Source: an uncultured Alteromonadaceae bacterium (GTDB lineage Bacteria > Pseudomonadota > Gammaproteobacteria > Enterobacterales > Alteromonadaceae). Taken from it: a DNA stretch of 64,000 nucleotides. A model generated the notes under the pieces. It worked only from the letters and a program-made list of their open reading frames with translations. It searched no databases and was not told the origin of the DNA. The position numbers and the translations under genes were made by a program. The stretch spans positions 186,001-250,000 of the forward strand of contig CANLWS010000001.1 in the NCBI GenBank assembly GCA_947494925.1, given 5' to 3'. Below are positions 1 to 7,947 of this stretch, one piece after another (the stretch's first letter is position 1; every line of letters starts with the position of its first letter).

Positions 1-498
1 CCAGAATCCTATCCACTTTTTGATACGGTGATGCACGAGCCGAAAAAAAATCCCATAATCAAGAAAGTAATTAAGCCTTTGCCGGAACCTAAAATGCCAC
101 CAACCAGCCTGGTCAAACTGGAAACTCTGCCACCTGATGACACCGGAGTCACAGGCGTATACACGGCTGAATTGCCGACACCTGTGGTGAGTCAAAAAAC
201 ACTATCGCTATTTTCTATGGGTAACGGCGAAGTGACGCCGGTAGTCAGAATGGAACCCAAGTATCCAGTGACAGCTGCCAGAGACGGAATTGAAGGTTGG
301 GTTAAGTTGGTCTTTACCATTGATGCGGCGGGACAGGTTAAGGATATTCAAGTCATAGAAGCAGAACCAAGTCGGATATTTAACCGCGAAGCCAAACGCG
401 CGTTAGCCCGCTGGAAGTACAAGCCTCAATTGGTTGATGGGAAGCCGTCTGCAAAAACTGGTAATCAGGTTGTGTTAAACTTTCGGTTAGACAGCTAA
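1..498 (+). CDS. TonB family protein, C-terminal part (5' end outside window)
   Basis: The reading frame is open from base 1, so the gene starts upstream and only its C-terminal 165 residues are visible. A proline/lysine-rich linker is followed by a TonB C-terminal domain: the segment around PKYPVTAARDGIEGWVKL, then a conserved alpha/beta pattern ending in NFRLDS. TonB proteins sit in the inner membrane, span the periplasm and pass proton-motive energy to outer-membrane receptors, of which this window encodes four. The sigma-factor gene begins 11 bp downstream, so the two are probably cotranscribed. Which receptor it serves cannot be told from sequence. Confidence 0.88.
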   Translation, partial: PESYPLFDTVMHEPKKNPIIKKVIKPLPEPKMPPTSLVKLETLPPDDTGVTGVYTAELPTPVVSQKTLSLFSMGNGEVTPVVRMEPKYPVTAARDGIEGWVKLVFTIDAAGQVKDIQVIEAEPSRIFNREAKRALARWKYKPQLVDGKPSAKTGNQVVLNFRLDS

Positions 499-509
499 CA
501 GGAGTATTT

Positions 510-1058
510 GTGAGTTTTACGCTTACCCTAAAATCCTTTTTTGGTGCCACCCAAAGCGATGAATTGCTTATGCGTCGATTCGCCGAGAGTGGCGCCAATG
601 ATCTATTGGTTAAACTTTATGAATCCTGTGGCGATGACCTGTTTCACTTTATTCTGACTCAATCCGATCACACTCTGGCAAAAGATATCTGTCAACGAGC
701 CTGGCTTAAAGTGATTGAAAAAAAGCACCTGTATCGAGATTCAGGCAATTTCAAAGCCTGGCTGTTTACCCTGGCACGCAATATCCTAATCGATGAGTTT
801 CGCAAGAATCAGCGACCTACGGAAGAATTCGCACAACTTGCAGTGGAACCACAGTTGCATGGTGCACTGGAAGAACAATTTGATCTGGCATTGACAAATT
901 TGCCCTTCGAACAAAAGGAAGCATTTTGTTTGCAACAAGAAGGTTTTGGTTTGCAGGACATTTCAAATATTACTCATAGCCCAATTGAAACAGTGAAAAG
1001 CAGATTACGCTACGCGAAACAATCGCTTCGCAAGACATTAGAGAATTATCATGACTAA
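510..1058 (+). CDS. RNA polymerase sigma factor, ECF subfamily
   Basis: The 182-residue product has the two conserved ECF regions: region 2 around residues 55-105 (AKDICQRAWLKVIE, then GNFKAWLFTLARNILIDEFR) and region 4 around 130-178 (LPFEQKEAFCLQ followed by a helix-turn-helix and ETVKSRLRYAKQSLRK). It should direct RNA polymerase to a small set of stress or envelope promoters. The start is GTG, with AGGAG at 500-504 as ribosome site. The gene overlaps the next by 8 bp, the usual arrangement for a sigma/anti-sigma pair. The target regulon is not visible. Confidence 0.9.
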   Translation: MSFTLTLKSFFGATQSDELLMRRFAESGANDLLVKLYESCGDDLFHFILTQSDHTLAKDICQRAWLKVIEKKHLYRDSGNFKAWLFTLARNILIDEFRKNQRPTEEFAQLAVEPQLHGALEEQFDLALTNLPFEQKEAFCLQQEGFGLQDISNITHSPIETVKSRLRYAKQSLRKTLENYHD

Positions 1059-1635
1059 ATTGCACAGAATTTCTGACCTTGATCTGAGCGATTTGTATCA
1101 GAAACGCAAGCAAAAACACAAAGCGCCAGGTTCCATTAAACGCGCTGTGGTGTTAAACAACACTCAATCCAGGATTGTTTGGCCTAGTTTCAATATGTTG
1201 GCCGGTGTGGGAGTTGCTGCCAGTCTGATGCTATTGGTGACTTTAGTCGTGGTGCAGCAGTCCCAATTTAACTTACCATTAAAACGAACCGAACTGACCT
1301 TAATTGAAGTACATAGTCTGGACACTGAATCTCTTAGCCTGGCGGAAAATGTGCGACAAAGGCATGCGCAGCATTATCAAAATTATCTCAGGCAGCAACA
1401 AATCCTGGCCAGTCACCATAAGAAATCTGCAGTTTTAAATCTCGCAGCTGAAGGCTGGGAGTTGAGGACTTGTGAGAAGGAGCTACTCAGAATATCGTCT
1501 GAGTTGGTAGCGGCTTTACAGCACATTGATCGCGTAGACAGCGGTCTGAAAAACGGTGATTACGTTGATGTCGACTTTGATAAAAATGGTCTGATTGTGG
1601 GTATTGCGTCAGCTAAGTCACTGCCGCATTGCTAG
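1051..1635 (+). CDS. Probable membrane anti-sigma factor
   Basis: A 194-residue protein with a basic cytoplasmic N-terminus (about 45 residues), one membrane segment near residues 50-70 (AGVGVAASLMLLVTLVVV) and a roughly 120-residue outer part. Its ATG overlaps the end of the sigma gene. Topology and position fit an anti-sigma factor that holds the ECF sigma at the membrane. I see no HxxxCxxC zinc anti-sigma motif in the short N-terminal part, so the assignment rests on context. Two cysteines lie in the periplasmic part (TCEK and the terminal HC). Confidence 0.6.
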   Translation: MTKLHRISDLDLSDLYQKRKQKHKAPGSIKRAVVLNNTQSRIVWPSFNMLAGVGVAASLMLLVTLVVVQQSQFNLPLKRTELTLIEVHSLDTESLSLAENVRQRHAQHYQNYLRQQQILASHHKKSAVLNLAAEGWELRTCEKELLRISSELVAALQHIDRVDSGLKNGDYVDVDFDKNGLIVGIASAKSLPHC

Positions 1636-1645
1636 AGCGTGCCCA

Positions 1646-2098
1646 TTGATTGATCAATTAACAGCCGTGCTGGTCAAAGGACACCAGGTGGCATCAGGGG
1701 TCAGCCGGACGTCGCCGTATCCGTCTGGCACCATCCCAATGCAAAAACCATATTTTGCGGCATTGGGAATCGATTTGGCCGGCATGTTTAATGGCACACT
1801 CAATTTGTCCATCGCTCCACACAGTTTCAAGATTCTGCAAGCAGATTTTAAGGTTGAAGGAATGAAGTGGTCGTCAGAATGCCCGGCAGAAAACTTTTCA
1901 TTTGTAAGGTGCCGGGTTGGTTATGCGGGCGAGTATAGTGATGGATTAGTTTATTATCCTCACCCGGAAACCAAGGTGAGGCATTTTCAGAATGACAGCC
2001 TGATTGAGGTACTATGCCCCTATATTGAAGGTATTTGCTACGGGGATTCCGTGTTGTTTGAGTATGATACTCAACACTTACAGGTCAGTGACGCCTGA
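1646..2098 (+). CDS. DUF120-like protein (resembles CTP-dependent riboflavin kinase)
   Basis: About 150 residues. The pattern KGHQVASGV...PYFAALGI...NGTLNLSI, then SLIEVLCPYI...GDSVLFEYD near the C-terminus, matches the order of motifs in archaeal CTP-dependent riboflavin kinases (RibK, DUF120). There, a glycine-rich opening, GTLN (Thr and Asn binding Mg-nucleotide) and a final IEIIAP...LKDGD segment recur. This is recognition by eye. Whether it phosphorylates riboflavin or is an unrelated cradle-loop barrel is open. The start is uncertain: I use TTG at 1646; GTG at 1667 and an upstream ATG at 1595 (overlapping the anti-sigma gene) are alternatives. It converges on the aminotransferase gene; the two stop codons abut. 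Confidence 0.6.
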   Translation: MIDQLTAVLVKGHQVASGVSRTSPYPSGTIPMQKPYFAALGIDLAGMFNGTLNLSIAPHSFKILQADFKVEGMKWSSECPAENFSFVRCRVGYAGEYSDGLVYYPHPETKVRHFQNDSLIEVLCPYIEGICYGDSVLFEYDTQHLQVSDA

Positions 2099-3268
2099 TC
2101 AGACCCAGCCTTTCTCTCTGAAAACTAACAGTGTTTCGCGAAACGCCTGCATTTCCGTAGGTTGACCAATGGACACCCTGTTCCAACCATCATCCTTGGT
2201 CATACGCCGACCGACTCGCACGCGGTTCTGATTCATGCGGCGGCTGTAACTGGCCAAATCACTATTTATCCTGTGTAAAACAAAATTGGTGTTGCTTTCA
2301 ATATAAGGCAATTTGAGCTGTTTAAGTGTATTCACTAAAATGTCTTTTCCCTGTTGATTGGACGCAAGACTCTGTTTAAAAAAGACCTGGTCTTCAAGTG
2401 AAGCATTTGCAGCTGCAACCCCTGCCGCAGATAAATTAAAGCTGGCCGCGAAGTTATCAATTTTCTTTGCTGTTTCTAGTGCTGCAATACCATAACCTAT
2501 GCGCATCCCGGCCATACCGTATATCTTCGAGAAGGTTCGGGTCAGTATCAGGTTTTCTTTACCCTTATTGATTAAAGGCAGCACGCTGGCGTAGTCCGGA
2601 TTGAGCTGAGCATACTCAAAATAGGCCTCATCAATCAAAAACAAGTAATCGTCAGAGGCGTTCTCGATCCACTCTTGCAATACAGACTGATCCACTATGC
2701 TACCGGTCGGATTGTTCGGGTTGCAGATGTTAATCAGCTTTGGACCGGTTATCGCTTCAGCTTGTTTCTTTAATGCAGCTATGTCTGTGATAAAGTTCTC
2801 ACCCACTTCCACTTTAACAATGGTAAGCCCATGTGATGCGGCTCGCCGCCGCACATCACCGAATGTCGGCGTCGGTTCAATAACCGTAGCTTGTTGTTTA
2901 CCTGCATAGGTGACAATGGCCCCTATCACTTCGGTAGACCCATTCCCCAGAATAATTTGTTGCTCACTCACACCATGCAAGTCAGCCAAATTTTGCTTCA
3001 GAGTCCCAACGGCATCATCCGGATAACGGTTACCATACTGCGCGACTGCTTTCTGAGCTGCTTGCATGGCTGTGGGAGACATACCCAAAGAATTTTCGTT
3101 AAAGTGCAGCAATAATTCTGGTTTTCCACGTCTGAAATCTAATTGTTCGGTAGATGCAGCAAATGCAGAAGGAATTAGCAAGCCTGCTCCTGTGAGCGCC
3201 ATGCCCTGACTAACGCGTTTGATAAAATCTCGTCTGGAAAACACCAATTCTGGAACTGTCAAAACCAA
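2099..3268 (-). CDS. Tat-exported HisC-like PLP aminotransferase
   Basis: A 389-residue fold-type I PLP enzyme of the histidinol-phosphate aminotransferase family. Visible landmarks: NGSTEVI (about 109-115), NPNNPTG (183-189), the DEAYFEY motif with Asp213, the PLP lysine in RTFSKIYGMAG (Lys248) and an arginine in MRIGYG. The first 38 residues carry a twin-arginine signal (SRRDFIKR, a hydrophobic stretch, then AFAA), so the folded enzyme is probably exported to the periplasm. That is unusual for a histidine-pathway enzyme and argues for another amino-donor reaction. It stands alone, with no his genes around it. Substrate unknown. Confidence 0.85.
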   Translation of the reverse strand: MVLTVPELVFSRRDFIKRVSQGMALTGAGLLIPSAFAASTEQLDFRRGKPELLLHFNENSLGMSPTAMQAAQKAVAQYGNRYPDDAVGTLKQNLADLHGVSEQQIILGNGSTEVIGAIVTYAGKQQATVIEPTPTFGDVRRRAASHGLTIVKVEVGENFITDIAALKKQAEAITGPKLINICNPNNPTGSIVDQSVLQEWIENASDDYLFLIDEAYFEYAQLNPDYASVLPLINKGKENLILTRTFSKIYGMAGMRIGYGIAALETAKKIDNFAASFNLSAAGVAAANASLEDQVFFKQSLASNQQGKDILVNTLKQLKLPYIESNTNFVLHRINSDLASYSRRMNQNRVRVGRRMTKDDGWNRVSIGQPTEMQAFRETLLVFREKGWV

Positions 3269-3326
3269 TCCTCATTTTTAACTACTCTGATAAGCTTAAT
3301 GGAGTTTACCGCTTAATGTTCATATT

Positions 3327-4001
3327 TCATCCGAAATCGAATCCTTGTTGTGGCTCCCTGATTTGTACCTGGGGCGTAATGAGCTGTGACCCTTGATTTG
3401 CCACTCGGTTAACTTCATTTGCAACTGGGTAATATTTAAATTCTTCTCCGTATTCGCGCCACGCTACCTGCTCTGCTTCTTGAGTACTTCCCTGAAACCA
3501 AACCTCAGCATGTTCGGGCTTCAATATGACCGGCATTGCATGATGCAGTTGTTCCAGCTGCCCCTCAGCAGGTCGGGTTAGTACTGTGCAAGAAGCGATT
3601 ACATTGCCCCTTGACGGTTCGTACAAACCGGCGAAAACCAAGGGCGTCTGATCGTTGCGGCTCACAAAATACGCTTGCTTGCGTCCCTCCTCCGTTCTCC
3701 ATTCGTAATAGCCCAGAGCAGGAATAAGGCAACGTTGACCAGATTCCCATGCATGTCGGTATGTGGGTTTTTCAGCGGCAGTTGCCAGCCTTGCGTTAAA
3801 GGTCGAAAATTTTGAACTGGGTTCATCCAACCAATTAGGGATGAGCCCCCAGCGCATTGCCTGACCGCCACTTTCAACAAAAGCTGGGATCATCTGGGTC
3901 GGCGCAATATTAAAGCCAAGCTGAGCATCATTCGGCCAGTCAGTGAGAATATCTGTCCAATCGTGCATTGCCCCGACATGATTTGCGTAACGACCACACA
4001 T
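3327..4001 (-). CDS. yedK: SOS response-associated peptidase (SRAP/HMCES family)
   Basis: The protein begins MCGRY, placing the catalytic Cys2 at the mature N-terminus after Met removal. Other family residues are present: Asn69 in TFNAR, Glu100 in GYYEWR, and the His153-His154 pair before MPVIL. SRAP proteins crosslink through Cys2 to abasic sites in single-stranded DNA and shield them from breakage. At 224 residues the length is normal for the family (E. coli YedK is about 222). It is a single gene with its own upstream region; no LexA box was obvious. Confidence 0.93.
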   Translation of the reverse strand: MCGRYANHVGAMHDWTDILTDWPNDAQLGFNIAPTQMIPAFVESGGQAMRWGLIPNWLDEPSSKFSTFNARLATAAEKPTYRHAWESGQRCLIPALGYYEWRTEEGRKQAYFVSRNDQTPLVFAGLYEPSRGNVIASCTVLTRPAEGQLEQLHHAMPVILKPEHAEVWFQGSTQEAEQVAWREYGEEFKYYPVANEVNRVANQGSQLITPQVQIREPQQGFDFG

Positions 4002-4119
4002 TTATTTGATCTCTCTTGTGCCGAAATAGACTAAATATAATCCGGCTTTGGCCAAGTTGTAAGGCCATGAGACAGAAATATTTGTGCCAATGGGCCGTAT
4101 TGCCAAGAGCAGCAAATCG

Positions 4120-5685
4120 TTAAAACGCCTTTAGACCAAAGGAGTCTTTTTGGAATTGCTTCAGGAATATTTGCATATCGGCCACTTCTTTTGGGGCTCG
4201 CTTTTTTGCTGACTCTGAAATCAGTGTTTGTGGAAGATCCTGACTAAACCCGGTGAGGGTTTTAATCGCAGTTTCTGTGTTGCTCGCCCAGCCGCTTTTA
4301 CCGTTCAAGCTAAGAATCCGTGTTATCCCTGTTACACCAAGAAAATCTAGGGTATCTGCATCATGAAACAATTGTGCCAGTGGATCGTCAACTGGTGTAG
4401 CAGCAAACATATGCCCCATAATGACATCTTGAACTGCGCTTATTTTACCTGGGTTAAATCCTATATCTTTGAGAATAACCAGCACAATCTCAGCCGCGCG
4501 AGTGGAATGATCCACAGCAGATTTTGACCAGGGCTTGAACGTGGCCATATCATGTAAAAAAGCGGCAGCAAAAAGCACGTCTTTATCGATGGCGATACCT
4601 TCTTCCTTTGCCAAGGATTCTGTGGTCAGATAATTGCGTTCATAATGTCCCATGCCCCAAGCGGGATGTTGCATTGTGTTAGCTACCAATAGATAAATCG
4701 CTTGCTTCCAATCAGTATCTAAAGGTATACCGGCCAAGGTTTTACCATCTTGCATGGCTTGCAACGCCTCTTGGCGATAAGCCTGTTGGCCCGCTTCAGA
4801 CATTTCCAGTGATATATTTAAGGTACTCAGGTCGATCTGGTAGAGGTTGCCTACACCATTAACTACGCGGGTAAAAAACAGATATTTGTTGTCAGGCGAC
4901 AAAATCGGTGTGAACTCATGATCGGCCGAATTGACTTTAGTTCCAAGACTTTCAGCCACAGTCCATTGATTGTTAATCAAACGAGAAACATACAGATCTC
5001 CCTTACCTTGGCTGTCTGATCGGCCCGAAATGCTGGCTATCAATAATTTCCCATTCCTGCTGACCACAGTGTCGCCAACATACGCCCCTTGACCATAAAT
5101 ATGTTCAGGGAATTTTTCCGCTGTTTGGTAAAGGCCATCCTTTAATTCAGCCCGATATAAATGTCGTTGCTGGTCTTTAAAAGACACAAAATACAAACTA
5201 TTGTCCTGACCAAGAGAAGGATAAAGCTCGTGTGCATCTGAGCTCAGTTGTTCAATATATTCTGGTTCTCCCCAACCTAATTGTGTTTTATTCACTTTCC
5301 ATAAATTGAATGTCTTCGAAGCTTGATTCGAACCCGGCACCGGGCGTTGTGAGATAAAGTACAGACTTGAATAATCAGCATTGTAAAACGCGTCTCCTTC
5401 ATGAAAGTCACCTGAGAAAGGCAATTTTACGGGATCTTGCCACTGGGCATTTTTGTATTGGGACTCCATCATGACACAATGGGTAAACGCGTCATCACAA
5501 CGAGCAAAAATGACTGAATCACCTGCCCGATTAAATACTGTATTAATTTCGTAAGCATCGGTGGAAATTACTTCAGGTGCAAACTCTTTGGCCTGAGTTA
5601 ACGGCAGGTCGAAATTGTAAGATGTTGCCTGTGCTATACCACTTAAAAATAGAATATAGGCGCTTAAAACAAGTTTTTTAAACAT
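4120..5685 (-). CDS. Secreted protein with PD40 beta-propeller and HD domain
   Basis: A 521-residue protein with a signal peptide (MFKKLVLSAYILFLSGIAQA). Residues about 40-285 carry repeated WD40-like PD40 blades (FNRAGDSVIFAR, YNADYSSLYFIS, LSPDNKYLFFTR). Residues about 320-500 look like an HD phosphohydrolase domain: His347, the HD pair His378-Asp379 in AAFLHDMATF, His425 in MGHMF, and HDAD at 441-444. HD domains hydrolyse phosphoesters or nucleotides and are normally cytoplasmic, so an exported one is unusual. I chose the ATG at 5685, preceded by GGGA, over a TTG at 5697. Substrate unknown. Confidence 0.78.
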   Translation of the reverse strand: MFKKLVLSAYILFLSGIAQATSYNFDLPLTQAKEFAPEVISTDAYEINTVFNRAGDSVIFARCDDAFTHCVMMESQYKNAQWQDPVKLPFSGDFHEGDAFYNADYSSLYFISQRPVPGSNQASKTFNLWKVNKTQLGWGEPEYIEQLSSDAHELYPSLGQDNSLYFVSFKDQQRHLYRAELKDGLYQTAEKFPEHIYGQGAYVGDTVVSRNGKLLIASISGRSDSQGKGDLYVSRLINNQWTVAESLGTKVNSADHEFTPILSPDNKYLFFTRVVNGVGNLYQIDLSTLNISLEMSEAGQQAYRQEALQAMQDGKTLAGIPLDTDWKQAIYLLVANTMQHPAWGMGHYERNYLTTESLAKEEGIAIDKDVLFAAAFLHDMATFKPWSKSAVDHSTRAAEIVLVILKDIGFNPGKISAVQDVIMGHMFAATPVDDPLAQLFHDADTLDFLGVTGITRILSLNGKSGWASNTETAIKTLTGFSQDLPQTLISESAKKRAPKEVADMQIFLKQFQKDSFGLKAF

Positions 5686-5885
5686 GAGGAATCCCAATCA
5701 ATCTCATCTGACCATTATTGGAACACAATCTGAAGTGAAAAAAAGCCTATTTTTAATTGCTGCACATGGTATAAATTCATAATTAATCAAAGGTAAACTA
5801 TTGGCTGTCACGCTGCATGATATATTGACACAGTGCAGGCCGCTCACTATGGTATTAACATATAAAACAAACAAGGAAATGCGAC

Positions 5886-6437
5886 ATGCCTATTCAAATT
5901 AGTTTCGAACTCTCTGACAGTGATTTGGAACACTTTAGAAAGATGATGAATGCCGCTTTGGAAAAAGCTAGTCAATATTCACCAGATGAAGTCTTAGAGA
6001 AAGCCAGAGCTATGACTGCTGAGATGGAGAGCAGTTCTCTTCCAGATTTTGTGCGCGTACGTATGGAATCGTTAGAAGCACTGATTTCTGCACTGGAAGA
6101 TCCAGAATGGCAAATGCCAGACGATGAAAAAGCCGAAATACTTACTTCTTTGGCCTATTTCAGTGAGCCACATGATCTGGTTCCTGATGAAATTCCAGGG
6201 CTTGGCTATGTTGATGATGCCATCATGATCGAACTGGTTATCCAGGATTTGTCGCAAGATCTGGACGCTTACAAACAGTTCTGCGGATACCGTGCCACTG
6301 AAGAAAAACGCCGGGGAGCAGAAGCCAATGTCAATCGTGAAAGTTGGCTTGCTTCAAAACGGACTGAACTACGTTCAAGCATGCGTCGCAGCCGCAGCAG
6401 TGGTAGCCGCAGAAGAGTCTTTTCACGCATCATGTAA
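5886..6437 (+). CDS. YkvA family (DUF1232) protein
   Basis: A 183-residue protein. Residues about 85-120 contain the DUF1232 signature (a hydrophobic-proline pattern ending DEIPGLGYVDDAIMI), as in YkvA, a small family of unknown function. The N-terminal half is predicted helical and acidic. The C-terminal 30 residues are strongly basic and Arg/Ser-rich (SSMRRSRSSGSRRR), suggesting a nucleic-acid or acidic-surface contact; that is inference. No long hydrophobic stretch is seen, so it is probably cytoplasmic or peripheral. The ATG follows AAGGAAAT. A clear terminator lies downstream. Confidence 0.78.
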   Translation: MPIQISFELSDSDLEHFRKMMNAALEKASQYSPDEVLEKARAMTAEMESSSLPDFVRVRMESLEALISALEDPEWQMPDDEKAEILTSLAYFSEPHDLVPDEIPGLGYVDDAIMIELVIQDLSQDLDAYKQFCGYRATEEKRRGAEANVNRESWLASKRTELRSSMRRSRSSGSRRRVFSRIM

Positions 6438-6460
6438 TAGAGTGCGAACTAAATACACTG

Positions 6461-6485
6461 AAAGCGGACTCTGTCCGCTTTTTTT
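6461..6485 (+). terminator. Rho-independent terminator
   Basis: A perfect 9-bp stem (AAAGCGGAC / GTCCGCTTT) with a TCT loop, followed by more T residues on the plus strand. It lies 24 bp after the YkvA-like gene and touches the end of the convergent mannanase gene. The T tract is on the plus side, so it mainly serves the YkvA gene. Confidence 0.85.
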
Positions 6486-7947
6486 ATGGCTTGGAATAAA
6501 TAACAGATTGAATATTTGACGGGCCAGATTGACCCGACTCGTTCTCTGCGAATACCCGGTAATAATAGGTTTTTCCCGTGACCAACTTGTCGGTATCACC
6601 GAATAATTTGTCTGAAGCAGGATTGAATACTTGTTTTCCGTCTGACACTTTCTCAGCAACAGTAGTCCAAGGTCCGTTTTCTTTTTCAGCCCGTTCGATA
6701 CGGTAGTAACGTCCAACAGGAGACCCCATCCATCGAATATCCTGTACCCAGTTTATGACTCTGAGTTTGGGTGGTTCTGGCACAGGCAACGGCTCGGCTT
6801 GCATCAGGCCATGCATTTGAGCCTGCGCTTTTCTGACAATATCAACCACCTCAAGTTCCTGATTTTCAGATGCTTCTGCAAATCCAGGCAGCCGATAACT
6901 GTAATGGCCGGTATACTCCTGATGGAAGTAGAACCCACCGTTGTGGCGACGGCCTCTAAAACCCCAGACAAAGGCGCCTACAGCTTTCGTTCCTTTGTGT
7001 TCATATTCCACAGCGGTTTGCATTATCTTATCGAGTAGTGGTGCATCCACCAGTCCAAACTCACCCACAAAATACGCTTTTCGGCCATTGATAGCAGCTA
7101 GGTCACTTTTAATGGTTTCGGGTTTGTTGTTACCGTTAACTGTGTAGAAGTGATTCGAGATGATATCGACATCAGGATGGCTAAGGGCAAATTCATTGAT
7201 TTTCAGATAGGTACCATCGACGATCAACTGATTAGGGGCGAGCTGCTCTATTAAATCCACTGTTGCTTCTAAAAATGCTTTGTTGGTTAACTTCAGCTCA
7301 TTGCCCGTTTCCCAGGCCATGATGGCTTTTTCCTGGGCATAGATACGTCCCGTCAGGCTGTTTTTTCTGCTAATAACCTGGCGAATAATATGCTGATATG
7401 CGGCATAAGTCTGGCTGTTTATATTGTAAAAATCGTCTTCTTTTTCATTGTAAAATGCCGCTAACTGTTTACGCCCTCCCCACCATTCCCAGTGATCAAT
7501 AAAGGGCAGTATCAGCCGCAACCCCTGCTTGTCTGCAATAGCAATCATGCGGTCATACACTTGCATGGCTTTTTCATTCAGGACAGGCATCTGGCCTGGT
7601 TTATCAGGTGCCAGAATATGGGTTTCCCGAGCACACAAATTGTCGGATTTTTCTTCGACTGAAAGAGTATAAATTCGCATTGTCTTGTGGCCGGTTCTGA
7701 CCAAGGATTTTATCCAATTTTCCTGCTCCTCGGCAGTCGGCCATTTGAAATACTGTCCCCAGCCACGAGGGTCTGCCGCACATTTTCCGAGAGCGTCATC
7801 TTCAATCCTGTGCAGCTCGGGAGCATGAATACCAGCAAACCTGAATACCTGCTCACCATCAAACAAGGTACTCCCGTGACGGGTAATGAAATGATCAAAA
7901 CCCTGCACACTAAAGCAAACAAAAAGTAAGCTACTTAGCCATTTCAT
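6484..7947 (-). CDS. GH5-family endo-beta-mannanase with C-terminal FnIII-like domain
   Basis: A 487-residue secreted glycosidase. It has a short signal peptide ([16 protein letters not shown]), then a TIM-barrel with FAGIHAPEL near 37-45, the acid/base glutamate in WETGNE (Glu217), SNHFYTV (264-270) and the nucleophile in FVGEFG (Glu296). This order fits clan GH-A, most like GH5 mannanases. Residues about 385-480 look like a fibronectin type III domain (GRYYRIERAE...YYYRVFAENESG). It is the last gene of the epimerase/phosphorylase operon and overlaps the epimerase gene by 17 bp. It probably trims mannan oligosaccharides in the periplasm before uptake. The exact subfamily is not certain. Confidence 0.85.
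   Translation of the reverse strand: MKWLSSLLFVCFSVQGFDHFITRHGSTLFDGEQVFRFAGIHAPELHRIEDDALGKCAADPRGWGQYFKWPTAEEQENWIKSLVRTGHKTMRIYTLSVEEKSDNLCARETHILAPDKPGQMPVLNEKAMQVYDRMIAIADKQGLRLILPFIDHWEWWGGRKQLAAFYNEKEDDFYNINSQTYAAYQHIIRQVISRKNSLTGRIYAQEKAIMAWETGNELKLTNKAFLEATVDLIEQLAPNQLIVDGTYLKINEFALSHPDVDIISNHFYTVNGNNKPETIKSDLAAINGRKAYFVGEFGLVDAPLLDKIMQTAVEYEHKGTKAVGAFVWGFRGRRHNGGFYFHQEYTGHYSYRLPGFAEASENQELEVVDIVRKAQAQMHGLMQAEPLPVPEPPKLRVINWVQDIRWMGSPVGRYYRIERAEKENGPWTTVAEKVSDGKQVFNPASDKLFGDTDKLVTGKTYYYRVFAENESGQSGPSNIQSVIYSKP

Noticed and set aside
1595-1645. N-terminal extension of the DUF120-like protein to ATG 1595
   Set aside because: It would overlap the anti-sigma gene by 41 bp and adds residues with no family resemblance.
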